Source: Alphaproteobacteria bacterium (lineage in GTDB: Bacteria; Pseudomonadota; Alphaproteobacteria; Sphingomonadales; Sphingomonadaceae). From it: 8,262 nucleotides of DNA. Within the stretch, counting starts at the first letter, position 1; each line of letters opens with the position of its first letter. Location: positions 1 to 8,262 of the forward strand of contig JAQGLH010000015.1 in assembly GCA_028293005.1 (NCBI GenBank), in the 5' to 3' direction. A model generated the notes under the pieces. It was given only the letters and a program-made list of their open reading frames with translations. It had not been told where the DNA came from and did not search any database. Shown piece by piece: positions 1-5,936 of the stretch. A program made the position numbers and the translations under genes.

Positions 1-2
1 TG

Positions 3-1139
3 CTGCTCGCGACCGGCCGTGAAGCCGAAGGCCTGGCGGCGCTGCGCAAGCTGATCGATGCCAATGACGGGCGCGCTTATCGGGTCCAGCTGGCGGCAGC
101 CGCGCGGCTTTCGCGGGGGCCGGATCGCCTGCGCGCGCTCGATTGGCTGCAGGGCGATGCCGAGCCGCTGGTCGATGCGCGGCAGCGGCTGCAGCAAGGC
201 AAGCCGCTGTCGGGCGCGATCGACACCGCGCCGGAGGGCCTGGCCGAATTCCTGCTGGCGATGGCAATCGACCTTCGCCGCCAGGAGGTGACGCCGCTGG
301 CATTATCGTTCTCGCGGCTTTCGACCTTCCTCGCGCCCGGTGACAGCGAGGCCTGGCTGGTCGTCAGCGCGTTGCTCGCCGCGCAGAACCAGAACGAGTC
401 GGCGCTTGCGGCGCTGCGCCGTGTCGGGCCCACCGATCCGCTTGCCGGCGCGGCGGCCGACGCGCGGATCAGGCTGCTCACCGCCAGCGGCGAGCAGGCC
501 GCGGCGCTCCAGCAGGCCGAGAAGGCGGCGCATGGAAAAGCGGCCGGGGCATCGGACTGGATCAGGCTTGGCGATCTATACGACGAGCTTGGGCGTCATC
601 AGGAAGCGGCCGAGGCCTATGCGAGCGCGCGCGGCGCTCGGCAGGATTCTTCGGCCACGCCCGAATGGAGCCTGTGGCTGCTGCGTGGCGGCTCGTTGCT
701 GCGGGCCGGCAATTGGCGCGACGGCAAGGCGTCGCTCGAAGCGGCTTACAAGCTCGCACCCGACCAGCCGCTGGTGCTCAACTATCTCGGTTATGCGCAG
801 CTTGAGCGCCGCGAGAATATCCCCGAGGCGGAAAAATTGATCCGCAAGGCCAATCGGCTCGATCCGGACAGTCCCCAAATCACCGATTCGCTCGGCTGGG
901 CGCGCTACCTTCAGGGCGATGTCGCCAACGCGATCGCGCTGCTCGAGACTGCGGTGCTCGGCGAGCCGACCGATGCGGCGATCAACGAGCATCTCGGCGA
1001 CGCCTATTTCAGCGCCGGCCGCCGCTATGAGGCGCGCTACGCCTGGAGCGCCGCGCTCGTCTCGGCCGAGCGCAAGGACGCCGAGCGCCTCCGCGCGAAA
1101 CTGGAGACAGGCCTCGCGCCGAACCTTGCCGCTCCCTGA
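3..1139 (+). CDS. Tetratricopeptide repeat protein, 5' end outside window
   Basis: The reading frame is open from the left edge (first complete codon at 3), so the start lies upstream and only the C-terminal 378 residues are visible. The ATG at 261 is internal, because the same protein-like frame runs through it. Helical repeats of TPR type fill roughly residues 184-357 of the visible part, for example the segments beginning SDWIRLGDLYDELG, LNYLGYAQLERR, ITDSLGWARYLQGD and INEHLGDAYFSAGR. The consensus small and aromatic positions (W/L..LG..Y...G....A...Y..A) are well kept. The far C-terminus (RYEARYAWSAAL, then a charged helix) matches the ending I know from long alphaproteobacterial TPR proteins. 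TPRs are protein-binding scaffolds, so no catalytic role can be given and the partner is unknown. The first 85 or so visible residues are helical but less regular. The stop overlaps the ispE start by one base (TGATG), which suggests coupled translation. Identity as a TPR protein is firm; the biological role is not. Confidence 0.9.
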   Translation: MLATGREAEGLAALRKLIDANDGRAYRVQLAAAARLSRGPDRLRALDWLQGDAEPLVDARQRLQQGKPLSGAIDTAPEGLAEFLLAMAIDLRRQEVTPLALSFSRLSTFLAPGDSEAWLVVSALLAAQNQNESALAALRRVGPTDPLAGAAADARIRLLTASGEQAAALQQAEKAAHGKAAGASDWIRLGDLYDELGRHQEAAEAYASARGARQDSSATPEWSLWLLRGGSLLRAGNWRDGKASLEAAYKLAPDQPLVLNYLGYAQLERRENIPEAEKLIRKANRLDPDSPQITDSLGWARYLQGDVANAIALLETAVLGEPTDAAINEHLGDAYFSAGRRYEARYAWSAALVSAERKDAERLRAKLETGLAPNLAAP

Positions 1140-2011
1140 TGGAAGAGATTGCCTACGCCAAGATCAACCTGGCGCTGCATGTGCGGCGGCGCGCTGCCGA
1201 CGGCTATCATGACATCGAGACGATTTTCGCCTTTGCCGAGGGAGGCGACCGGCTCAGCGTCGCCGCCGGGGAGGGTTTGAACCTCGACGTGGCCGGAGAA
1301 TTTGCGGCGGTGCTCCCGCCTTCGAGCGACAACATCATCCTCAAGGCGGCGAACGCGCTCCGCGGCCGCTACGGCGTCGCCGAAGGCGCCGCGCTGCGTC
1401 TCGACAAAAAGCTTCCGGTCGCGGCGGGGATCGGCGGCGGTTCGGCGGATGCCGCGGCGGTGCTGCGCCTGTTGGCACGGTGGTGGAAGCTGCCTGTCGA
1501 TGCGCACGAATTGATCGAGATCGGCCGGCAACTGGGCGCCGACGTTCCCGCCTGCGTCGTCTCGGAAACGCTCCGCGGCGAGGCGAGGGGCGACCAGCTC
1601 CTCCCGGCGGCGGACGGCTCGGTGGCGGGGCTGCCCGTGCTGCTCGTCAACCCGCGCATACCGCTCTCGACCGCTGCCGTGTTCAAGGCCTGGGACGGCA
1701 TCGATCGCGGCCCGCTCGGCCGCGGCGACGCGCTGAGCGAGTCGCTCGCGGGCCGCAACGATCTCGAGCCGCCGGCGATGACGCTCGCGCCTCAAATTCG
1801 CGAAGTCCTGGGCCGCCTCGCGGCCGCGAAAGGAAGCATGCTTGCGCGTATGTCGGGATCGGGGGCGACCTGCTTCGCGTTGTTCGCGAGCGAGGCAGAC
1901 CGCGACGCGACCTTCGCTGCGATTGCCGCCGAACAGCCGCAATGGTGGCAACTTGCTACCAGGCTTCGTCCCTTCCTCCCGAAGTACAGGGTTCCAGACT
2001 CCGCGTCATGA
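1139..2011 (+). CDS. ispE: 4-diphosphocytidyl-2-C-methyl-D-erythritol kinase
   Basis: The protein is a cytoplasmic GHMP-superfamily kinase that phosphorylates the 2-hydroxyl of CDP-methylerythritol with ATP, the fourth step of the MEP (non-mevalonate) isoprenoid pathway. It has 290 residues, the normal length. Diagnostic sites are visible: the N-terminal AKINLALHV with Lys8, the DGYHDIETIF segment (21-30), the glycine-rich ATP loop PVAAGIGGGSADAA (93-106), the GADVP segment with the likely catalytic Asp135, and the C-terminal GHMP motif MSGSGAT (238-244). The ATG at 1139 overlaps the upstream TGA by one base. I see no clear Shine-Dalgarno sequence, so re-initiation after the TPR gene is likely. 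The chosen start places the AKINL motif at the usual distance from the N-terminus. The stop overlaps the next gene in an ATGA. Nothing appears truncated or mutated. Confidence 0.97.
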   Translation: MEEIAYAKINLALHVRRRAADGYHDIETIFAFAEGGDRLSVAAGEGLNLDVAGEFAAVLPPSSDNIILKAANALRGRYGVAEGAALRLDKKLPVAAGIGGGSADAAAVLRLLARWWKLPVDAHELIEIGRQLGADVPACVVSETLRGEARGDQLLPAADGSVAGLPVLLVNPRIPLSTAAVFKAWDGIDRGPLGRGDALSESLAGRNDLEPPAMTLAPQIREVLGRLAAAKGSMLARMSGSGATCFALFASEADRDATFAAIAAEQPQWWQLATRLRPFLPKYRVPDSAS

Positions 2012-2736
2012 CCGAGATTGCCATATTCGTTCCCGCCGTTGGCACCAGCGATCTGCTGCTGATCGCCGACCACGCCTCGAACCGCATTCCGGACGGCATC
2101 GATCTTCAGATTCCGCCCGCATTGCTCGGCGAACATGTCGCCGCCGACATCGGCATCGAGCCGCTGACCCGTGCGCTTGCGGCGCGACTTGGCGCACCCG
2201 CGATCGTGGCCAGGGTTTCGCGGCTGGTGATCGACTTCAATCGCGACCCGGACGAGGAGAATCTCATTCCGGCGATCAGCGACGGCCATGTCATCGCGGG
2301 CAACGCCAGGCTCGACGCGCTGCAGCGCGAAGCGCGGATCGCGCGCTTCTGGACGCCCTATCACGGGTTGATAAGCGACCAGTTGGACAGGCTCCAGCCG
2401 CGCATGATCGTGAGCCTGCACAGTTTCACCCCGCAGCTCGCGACGCGGCCCGAGGAAGCGCGGCCCTGGCAGGTGGGAATTCTCTACAATGAGGACGATC
2501 GTGCGGCGCGGCTGGCGATCCCGATGCTGCGCGCGCAGGGCATCCCGACCGGCGACAACCAGCCTTATTCCGGGCGCGACCTCAACGCGACGATGAACCG
2601 CCATGCCGAAAGCCGGGGCCTGCCCTATCTCGGCTTCGAGATCAGGCAGGATCTGATCGTCGACGCCCAGGGCGTCGAGCAATGGGCGCAGCGGCTGGCG
2701 CCGATCGTCACGCGAACCTGCGCCGCGCTTGCCTGA
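2008..2736 (+). CDS. N-formylglutamate amidohydrolase family protein
   Basis: The protein has 242 residues and belongs to the N-formylglutamate amidohydrolase (FGase) family, whose founding members hydrolyse N-formyl-L-glutamate to formate and glutamate at the end of one histidine-degradation route. Conserved blocks are visible: LLIADHASNRIP (17-28, with Asp21-His22), the VIDFNRDPDEENLIP segment (74-88), SLHSFTP (136-142, His138), the YSGRDLNATMNRHAE block (187-201) and GFEIRQD (209-215, Glu211). The histidines and Glu211 are plausible metal or catalytic residues by family analogy. The frame is open much further upstream, but the ATG at 2008 is preferred: it overlaps the ispE stop as ATGA, and the upstream in-frame translation is arginine-rich shadow of ispE. 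No histidine-utilisation (hut) genes lie nearby, so the substrate may be another formylated or N-acylated amino acid. Family assignment is strong; the exact substrate is inference. Confidence 0.9.
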   Translation: MTEIAIFVPAVGTSDLLLIADHASNRIPDGIDLQIPPALLGEHVAADIGIEPLTRALAARLGAPAIVARVSRLVIDFNRDPDEENLIPAISDGHVIAGNARLDALQREARIARFWTPYHGLISDQLDRLQPRMIVSLHSFTPQLATRPEEARPWQVGILYNEDDRAARLAIPMLRAQGIPTGDNQPYSGRDLNATMNRHAESRGLPYLGFEIRQDLIVDAQGVEQWAQRLAPIVTRTCAALA

Positions 2737-2763
2737 TCGCTCGCATTCGACCAGACCCATCCC

Positions 2764-3144
2764 ATGAAAAGCTTTGGCCCGATCATCGCCGTCACCGTCC
2801 TGCTCGCCGCATGCGGCGACAGCAAAGCCCCAGGCAGCGGGGCCACCCAGCCGTCGGCCGTCAAGGGGGAAGGCGTCATCGCCTGCGCGACCGGCGACAG
2901 CCGGCAATGGGAACGCGCCTGCACGATCGAGACGATGCGCGGCGCGGACGGCACGACACTCGTGCTGAGAGCGCCCGACGGCGGCTTCCGGCGCCTCGTC
3001 ATCGCCCGCGATGGGCGCGGTGTCGTCGCCGCCGACGGCGCCGAGCAGGCGGTCGTCACGCCTGCCGGCGAAGGCCTGATCGAGGTGGCGATCGGCAACG
3101 ACCGTTATCGTCTTCCGGCGACGGTGAAATCCGCGTCGCGCTGA
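2764..3144 (+). CDS. Small putative lipoprotein of unknown function
   Basis: I do not recognise this 126-residue protein. It begins with a short signal peptide: Lys2, a hydrophobic stretch of about ten residues (PIIAVTVLLAA) and a lipobox LAAC with Cys17, followed by G-D-S. This predicts export, lipidation at Cys17 and membrane anchoring. Asp at +3 does not give the classical +2 Asp inner-membrane retention signal. After a small linker rich in Gly, Ser, Ala and Pro (18-34) comes a compact, probably beta-rich domain. Cys41 and Cys53 could form a disulfide in the periplasm. The pattern of short strands ending in GNDRYRLPA is seen in many small sphingomonad exported proteins, but no known domain is evident. 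It starts 27 bases after the previous gene without a clear ribosome-binding site, and its stop lies 3 bases before the nnr start. Codon use matches its neighbours. Confidence 0.8.
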   Translation: MKSFGPIIAVTVLLAACGDSKAPGSGATQPSAVKGEGVIACATGDSRQWERACTIETMRGADGTTLVLRAPDGGFRRLVIARDGRGVVAADGAEQAVVTPAGEGLIEVAIGNDRYRLPATVKSASR

Positions 3145-3147
3145 GCA

Positions 3148-4524
3148 GTGAGCCGGCGCTTCATCCTGACCGCTGACGAGATTCGCGCTGCCGAGGAGGC
3201 GGTGATCGCTGCCGGCACGTCGGCCGAGGAATTGATGGATCGCGCCGGCACCGCGGCCGCCGACGCGATCTGGCGCTATGCCGGCCCGCGGCCGACCCTG
3301 GTGCTCTGCGGCCCGGGCAACAATGGCGGCGACGGCTATGTCATCGCGCGGCTGCTGCACGAGCGCGGCGTGCCGGTGCGCGTTGCCGCCTTTGCCGAGC
3401 CGCGCACGACCAGCGCGCGCTGGGCGCGCGCCGGCTGGGCCGGCGAGGTCGAGGATTTGAGCGCGGCGACGGGCGCTCCGCTGCTGATCGACGCCTTGTT
3501 CGGCATCGGCCTCGTCCGGCCGCTCGATCTGGACACGGTGGCGGCGCTGATGCGGCTTGCGGACGAAGCGAGGATTCGTGTCGCGATCGATCTGCCGAGC
3601 GGGGTGAGCACCGACGAGGGCGGAGTGCTCTCGCCCGTTCCCGATTATGATCTCACGATCACCTTTGCCGCGCTCAAGCCCTCGCACCTGCTCCAGCCGG
3701 CGGCGCGCCACGTCGGCCGCCTGATCCTGGCCGACATCGGCGTGCCCGCCGAAAGCCGGCTGCACGCGATCGGACGCCCCGCGTTGCAGCTGCCGGGGCC
3801 CGACGACCACAAATATAGCCGCGGCTACGTCGCCGTCCTCGCCGGAGCGATGGCGGGTGCCGCGGGGCTCGCCGCCGGCGCGGCGCTGCGGGCCGGCGCA
3901 GGCTATGTGCGGCTGATCGGCGGCGGCGAGGTTGCGGTGCCGCTGGCCGTGGTGCGCGATCACGGTACCGGCGATCCGTTCGAGGATCAGCGCATCGGCG
4001 CGATCGCGATCGGCCCCGGGCTCGGCCGCGACGCCGAGGCGGAGGCGCTGCTCGATCAGGCGCTTGCATCGAGCGCGCCGCTGGTGCTCGATGCCGACGC
4101 CTTGGTGCTGCTCGCACGCCGTGCGGAGTTGCCGCGCCGGACGGCGGACGCCATCCTGACCCCACATGCCGGCGAGTTCGAGCAGCTGTTCGGCACGCCG
4201 CCGGGTACCAAGATCGAGCAGGCCTGCGCCGCCGCGCGCGGCACCGGCGCGGTGATCGTGTTCAAGGGCGCGGACACCGTGGTCGCCGCGCCCGATGGGC
4301 GCGCGGCGATAGCACCGCCCGCGCCGGCCGCGCTGGCGAGCGCCGGCACCGGGGATGTGCTGACCGGAATCATCGCCGCAATGCGCGCGCGCGGCCTGGA
4401 GCCGTTCGACGCTGCCTGCGCCGGCGTCTGGCTGCATGGTCGCGCTGCCGAGGCGGCGGGTGATGCGTTGATTGCCGACGATCTGATCTCGGCCCTGCCG
4501 ATGGTGATGGCACAAGGAAGGTGA
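3148..4524 (+). CDS. nnr: Bifunctional NAD(P)H-hydrate epimerase / ADP-dependent dehydratase
   Basis: This 458-residue cytoplasmic enzyme repairs damaged nicotinamide cofactors. The N-terminal YjeF-type epimerase domain (about 1-210) interconverts the R and S hydrates of NAD(P)H, and the C-terminal ribokinase-like domain (about 215-458) dehydrates the S form using ADP. In the first domain I see the phosphate and potassium-binding loop LCGPGNNGGDGYVIARLL (53-70), LIDALFGIGL (113-122) with Asp115, and the AIDLPSG motif with Asp148. In the second are HKYSRG (221-226), a glycine-rich helix entry, IGPGLGRD (288-295), LDADAL (314-319), LTPHAGEF (337-344), the Lys373-Gly374 pair, and AGTGDVLTG (399-407) with the catalytic Asp403. 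Both active sites look intact and the length is normal for the fusion. GTG at 3148 is chosen because it puts the RFILTADEIRAAE segment at the family's usual N-terminus. It follows the lipoprotein stop by 3 bases with no good ribosome-binding site, so coupling is likely. Confidence 0.95.
   Translation: MSRRFILTADEIRAAEEAVIAAGTSAEELMDRAGTAAADAIWRYAGPRPTLVLCGPGNNGGDGYVIARLLHERGVPVRVAAFAEPRTTSARWARAGWAGEVEDLSAATGAPLLIDALFGIGLVRPLDLDTVAALMRLADEARIRVAIDLPSGVSTDEGGVLSPVPDYDLTITFAALKPSHLLQPAARHVGRLILADIGVPAESRLHAIGRPALQLPGPDDHKYSRGYVAVLAGAMAGAAGLAAGAALRAGAGYVRLIGGGEVAVPLAVVRDHGTGDPFEDQRIGAIAIGPGLGRDAEAEALLDQALASSAPLVLDADALVLLARRAELPRRTADAILTPHAGEFEQLFGTPPGTKIEQACAAARGTGAVIVFKGADTVVAAPDGRAAIAPPAPAALASAGTGDVLTGIIAAMRARGLEPFDAACAGVWLHGRAAEAAGDALIADDLISALPMVMAQGR
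4514..4521 (+). promoter_or_regulatory. Ribosome-binding site of the RNA methyltransferase gene
   Basis: The purine run AAGGAAGG lies within the last codons of nnr and ends 8 bases before the GTG at 4530. It is the best Shine-Dalgarno-like sequence in the + strand block and supports the GTG as the true start. Confidence 0.6.
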
Positions 4525-4529
4525 GCTGA

Positions 4530-5714
4530 GTGGAAACGATCGTCCGCATTGCGGCACGCGGCGACGGCGTGACCGAGACCAACCGCCACGTGCCGTTGGC
4601 GGCGCCCGGCGATCTCGTCGGCGAGGACGGCGCGGTGACGCCTGGGCCGCATCATGTCCCCCCGCCGTGCCGCCATTTCCCCGAATGCGGTGGCTGCCAG
4701 CTCCAGCACCTCGACGAGGGGGCTTATGCGGCCTTTGTCACGGACCGCATCGCGGCGGCGCTCGCGTCGCAGGGGATCGTCGCTCCCGAGATCCTGCCGC
4801 CGCACATCTCGCCGCCACTGAGCCGCCGGCGGGCGGCGCTAAGCGCCGAAAAGCGCGGCAATCGCATGCTGCTGGGGTTCAAGGCGGAGGCGAGCCATCG
4901 CATCCTCGATATGCGCGAATGCCACATCCTTCGCCCCGAGTTGTTCGCGCTGATCGAGCCGCTGCGCCGGCTGACGGGCGAGCTGCTGGCGCAGCGCAAG
5001 GCCGCGACGGTGCGGGTGACGCTGGCGGACCAGGGACCCGACGTGCTGATCGAGAATGTCGCCGCCGACGGGCTTCGCAGCGCCGAGGCGCTCAGCGCGT
5101 TCGCCGAGGGCCACCACCTCGCCCGGCTGGCGATCGACGAGGGCTTTGGACCGCAAACACGCTGGGAGCCCGAGCCTGTCACGATCACGCTGGGCGGCGT
5201 CGCGGTGCCGCTGCCGTACGGCGCCTTTCTCCAGGCGACGCGAGAGGGCGAGGCGGCGCTGGTCGAGGCGGTCAGGCTGGGGCTGGGGGGCGCGCAGATC
5301 GTCGCCGACCTTTTCGCGGGCCTCGGTACATTCGCTTTGTCGATCGAGGGCCGCATTTTTGCCGCCGACGGCGATCGCGACGCGGTGCTGGCGCTCAAGA
5401 GCGCCGCCAACCGCGCGCAGCGCCAGATCTTCGTCGATTATCGCGACCTGTTCCGCGCGCCGCTCGACGAGAAGGAGCTGGCACGGTTCGTCGCCGTCGT
5501 GCTCGATCCGCCGCGCGCCGGGGCGAAGGAGCAAGCGGCGCATCTCGCCCGCTCGGCGGTCGCCAACATCGCCTATGTCTCGTGCAATCCCGCAACCTTC
5601 GCACGCGACGCGAAGATGTTGATCGATGGCGGCTATCGGCTCGCATGGGTGAAGCCGGTCGGCCAGTTCCGCTGGTCGACCCACGTCGAGTTGGCGGCTG
5701 CGTTCACGCGATAA
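4530..5714 (+). CDS. Class I SAM-dependent 5-methyluridine RNA methyltransferase (TrmA/RlmD family, 4Fe-4S)
   Basis: This 394-residue enzyme transfers a methyl group from S-adenosylmethionine to carbon 5 of a uridine in rRNA or tRNA. An N-terminal TRAM-like RNA-binding segment (about 1-40) is followed by an iron-sulfur cluster motif with Cys47, Cys53 and Cys56 (CxxxxxCGGCQLQH) and the distal fourth ligand Cys131 (MRECHIL). The catalytic domain shows the FLQ loop with Gln235, the SAM-binding motif DLFAGLGTFAL (260-270), DPPRAG (326-331), SCNPATFARD with nucleophile Cys352, and the terminal HVEL with general base Glu387. The four-cysteine cluster favours RlmD/RlmC-type rRNA enzymes over TrmA, which lacks it, but I cannot tell position 1939 from 747 by eye, so no symbol is given. 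The GTG start is 5 bases after the nnr stop. The gene converges on the minus-strand polyamine genes, and a hairpin-containing repeat starts 9 bases after its stop. Confidence 0.93.
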   Translation: METIVRIAARGDGVTETNRHVPLAAPGDLVGEDGAVTPGPHHVPPPCRHFPECGGCQLQHLDEGAYAAFVTDRIAAALASQGIVAPEILPPHISPPLSRRRAALSAEKRGNRMLLGFKAEASHRILDMRECHILRPELFALIEPLRRLTGELLAQRKAATVRVTLADQGPDVLIENVAADGLRSAEALSAFAEGHHLARLAIDEGFGPQTRWEPEPVTITLGGVAVPLPYGAFLQATREGEAALVEAVRLGLGGAQIVADLFAGLGTFALSIEGRIFAADGDRDAVLALKSAANRAQRQIFVDYRDLFRAPLDEKELARFVAVVLDPPRAGAKEQAAHLARSAVANIAYVSCNPATFARDAKMLIDGGYRLAWVKPVGQFRWSTHVELAAAFTR

Positions 5715-5723
5715 AGGAAAGAG

Positions 5724-5773
5724 CCACCGCTTAAGTGGTGGAGGACCTCCTGGTGAACCTATTCGAACAATTT
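5724..5773. repeat. 50-bp direct repeat, copy A (displaced end of the deoxyhypusine synthase-like gene)
   Basis: This segment is a near copy of 5888-5936. By my base-by-base alignment it differs by four substitutions and a one-base insertion. It contains the palindrome ccaccgcttaagtggtgg (5724-5741). Read on the minus strand, 5773-5759 gives the last four sense codons and stop of the downstream gene (K-L-F-E-stop), with those 15 bases identical in both copies. It is not attached to an intact gene body, so it looks like a duplicated or left-over gene end. It directly abuts the palindromic element that begins at 5774. Confidence 0.85.
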
Positions 5774-5809
5774 CGGTAATTCGGGGACACTTCGGTAATT
5801 CGGGGACAC
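5772..5809. repeat. Exact tandem duplication of a 19-bp unit
   Basis: The unit ttcggtaattcggggacac occurs twice head to tail, at 5772-5790 and 5791-5809, without a mismatch. The second unit forms most of the left inverted repeat of the palindromic element. The first is an extra copy between that element and direct repeat A, sharing two bases with the repeat. An imperfect inverted version is present at 5868-5884. Confidence 0.9.
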
Positions 5810-5887
5810 AATACCTAATTGAGGGTCAGCGGGTTTTTCGGAACAGCTGTCCGCAGAAATAAGTATTGTGTCCCCGGAATACCGCAT
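5774..5887. mobile_element. Small palindromic REP/MITE-like element without a coding gene
   Basis: The core, 5793-5884, is 92 bp with 28-bp terminal inverted repeats. The left arm (5793-5820) matches the reverse complement of the right arm (5857-5884) at 24 of 28 positions. Both arms share the block cggggacacaatac. The 36-bp centre has a further near-palindrome around acagctgt (5843-5850). The segment is too short to encode a transposase. The TCGGGGACA-type end resembles sequences I recall around REP-associated (Y1/RAYT) transposase genes in Proteobacteria; that link is from memory and unverified. The element is clearly richer in A and T than the adjacent genes. Folded as RNA from either strand, the arms would form a long hairpin between two convergent genes, so it could also hinder read-through. 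Inverted-repeat structure is certain; mobility and family are inference. Confidence 0.65.
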
Positions 5888-5905
5888 CCACCGCTTAAGT
5901 GGCGG
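5888..5905 (-). terminator. Possible hairpin after the deoxyhypusine synthase-like gene
   Basis: On the minus-strand transcript, about 16 bases after the TAG, the arms CCGCC and GGUGG can pair (one G-U) around an eight-base loop containing CUUAAG. Copy A can form the same stem with an A-U pair instead. There is no uridine run after it, so it is not a canonical intrinsic terminator and the role is a guess. Confidence 0.3.
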
Positions 5906-5936
5906 AGGGCTTCCTGGTGGCCTATTCGAACAATTT
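5888..5936. repeat. 50-bp direct repeat, copy B (native gene end)
   Basis: This 49-bp partner of copy A spans the real last four codons and stop of the deoxyhypusine synthase-like gene plus the 3' flank up to the palindrome ccaccgcttaagtggcgg. It starts 3 bases beyond the right inverted repeat of the palindromic element. All differences from copy A lie in the non-coding part. Confidence 0.85.

Noticed and set aside
1480..2007. N-terminal extension of the amidohydrolase upstream of 2008.
   Set aside because: The in-frame upstream translation is arginine-rich shadow of ispE, and the ATGA overlap at 2008 gives the normal family N-terminus.
1792..4557. A 921-codon open frame on the minus strand across ispE, the amidohydrolase, the lipoprotein gene and nnr.
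   Set aside because: The translation is Arg/Ala/Gly-rich low-complexity sequence with no family resemblance. Long antisense frames are common in very GC-rich DNA, and the + strand genes have clear motifs.
5724..5936. The pair of direct repeats as a CRISPR or satellite array.
   Set aside because: There are only two 50-bp copies, flanking a palindromic element, and they contain a gene's coding end. There is no spacer series or cas gene.
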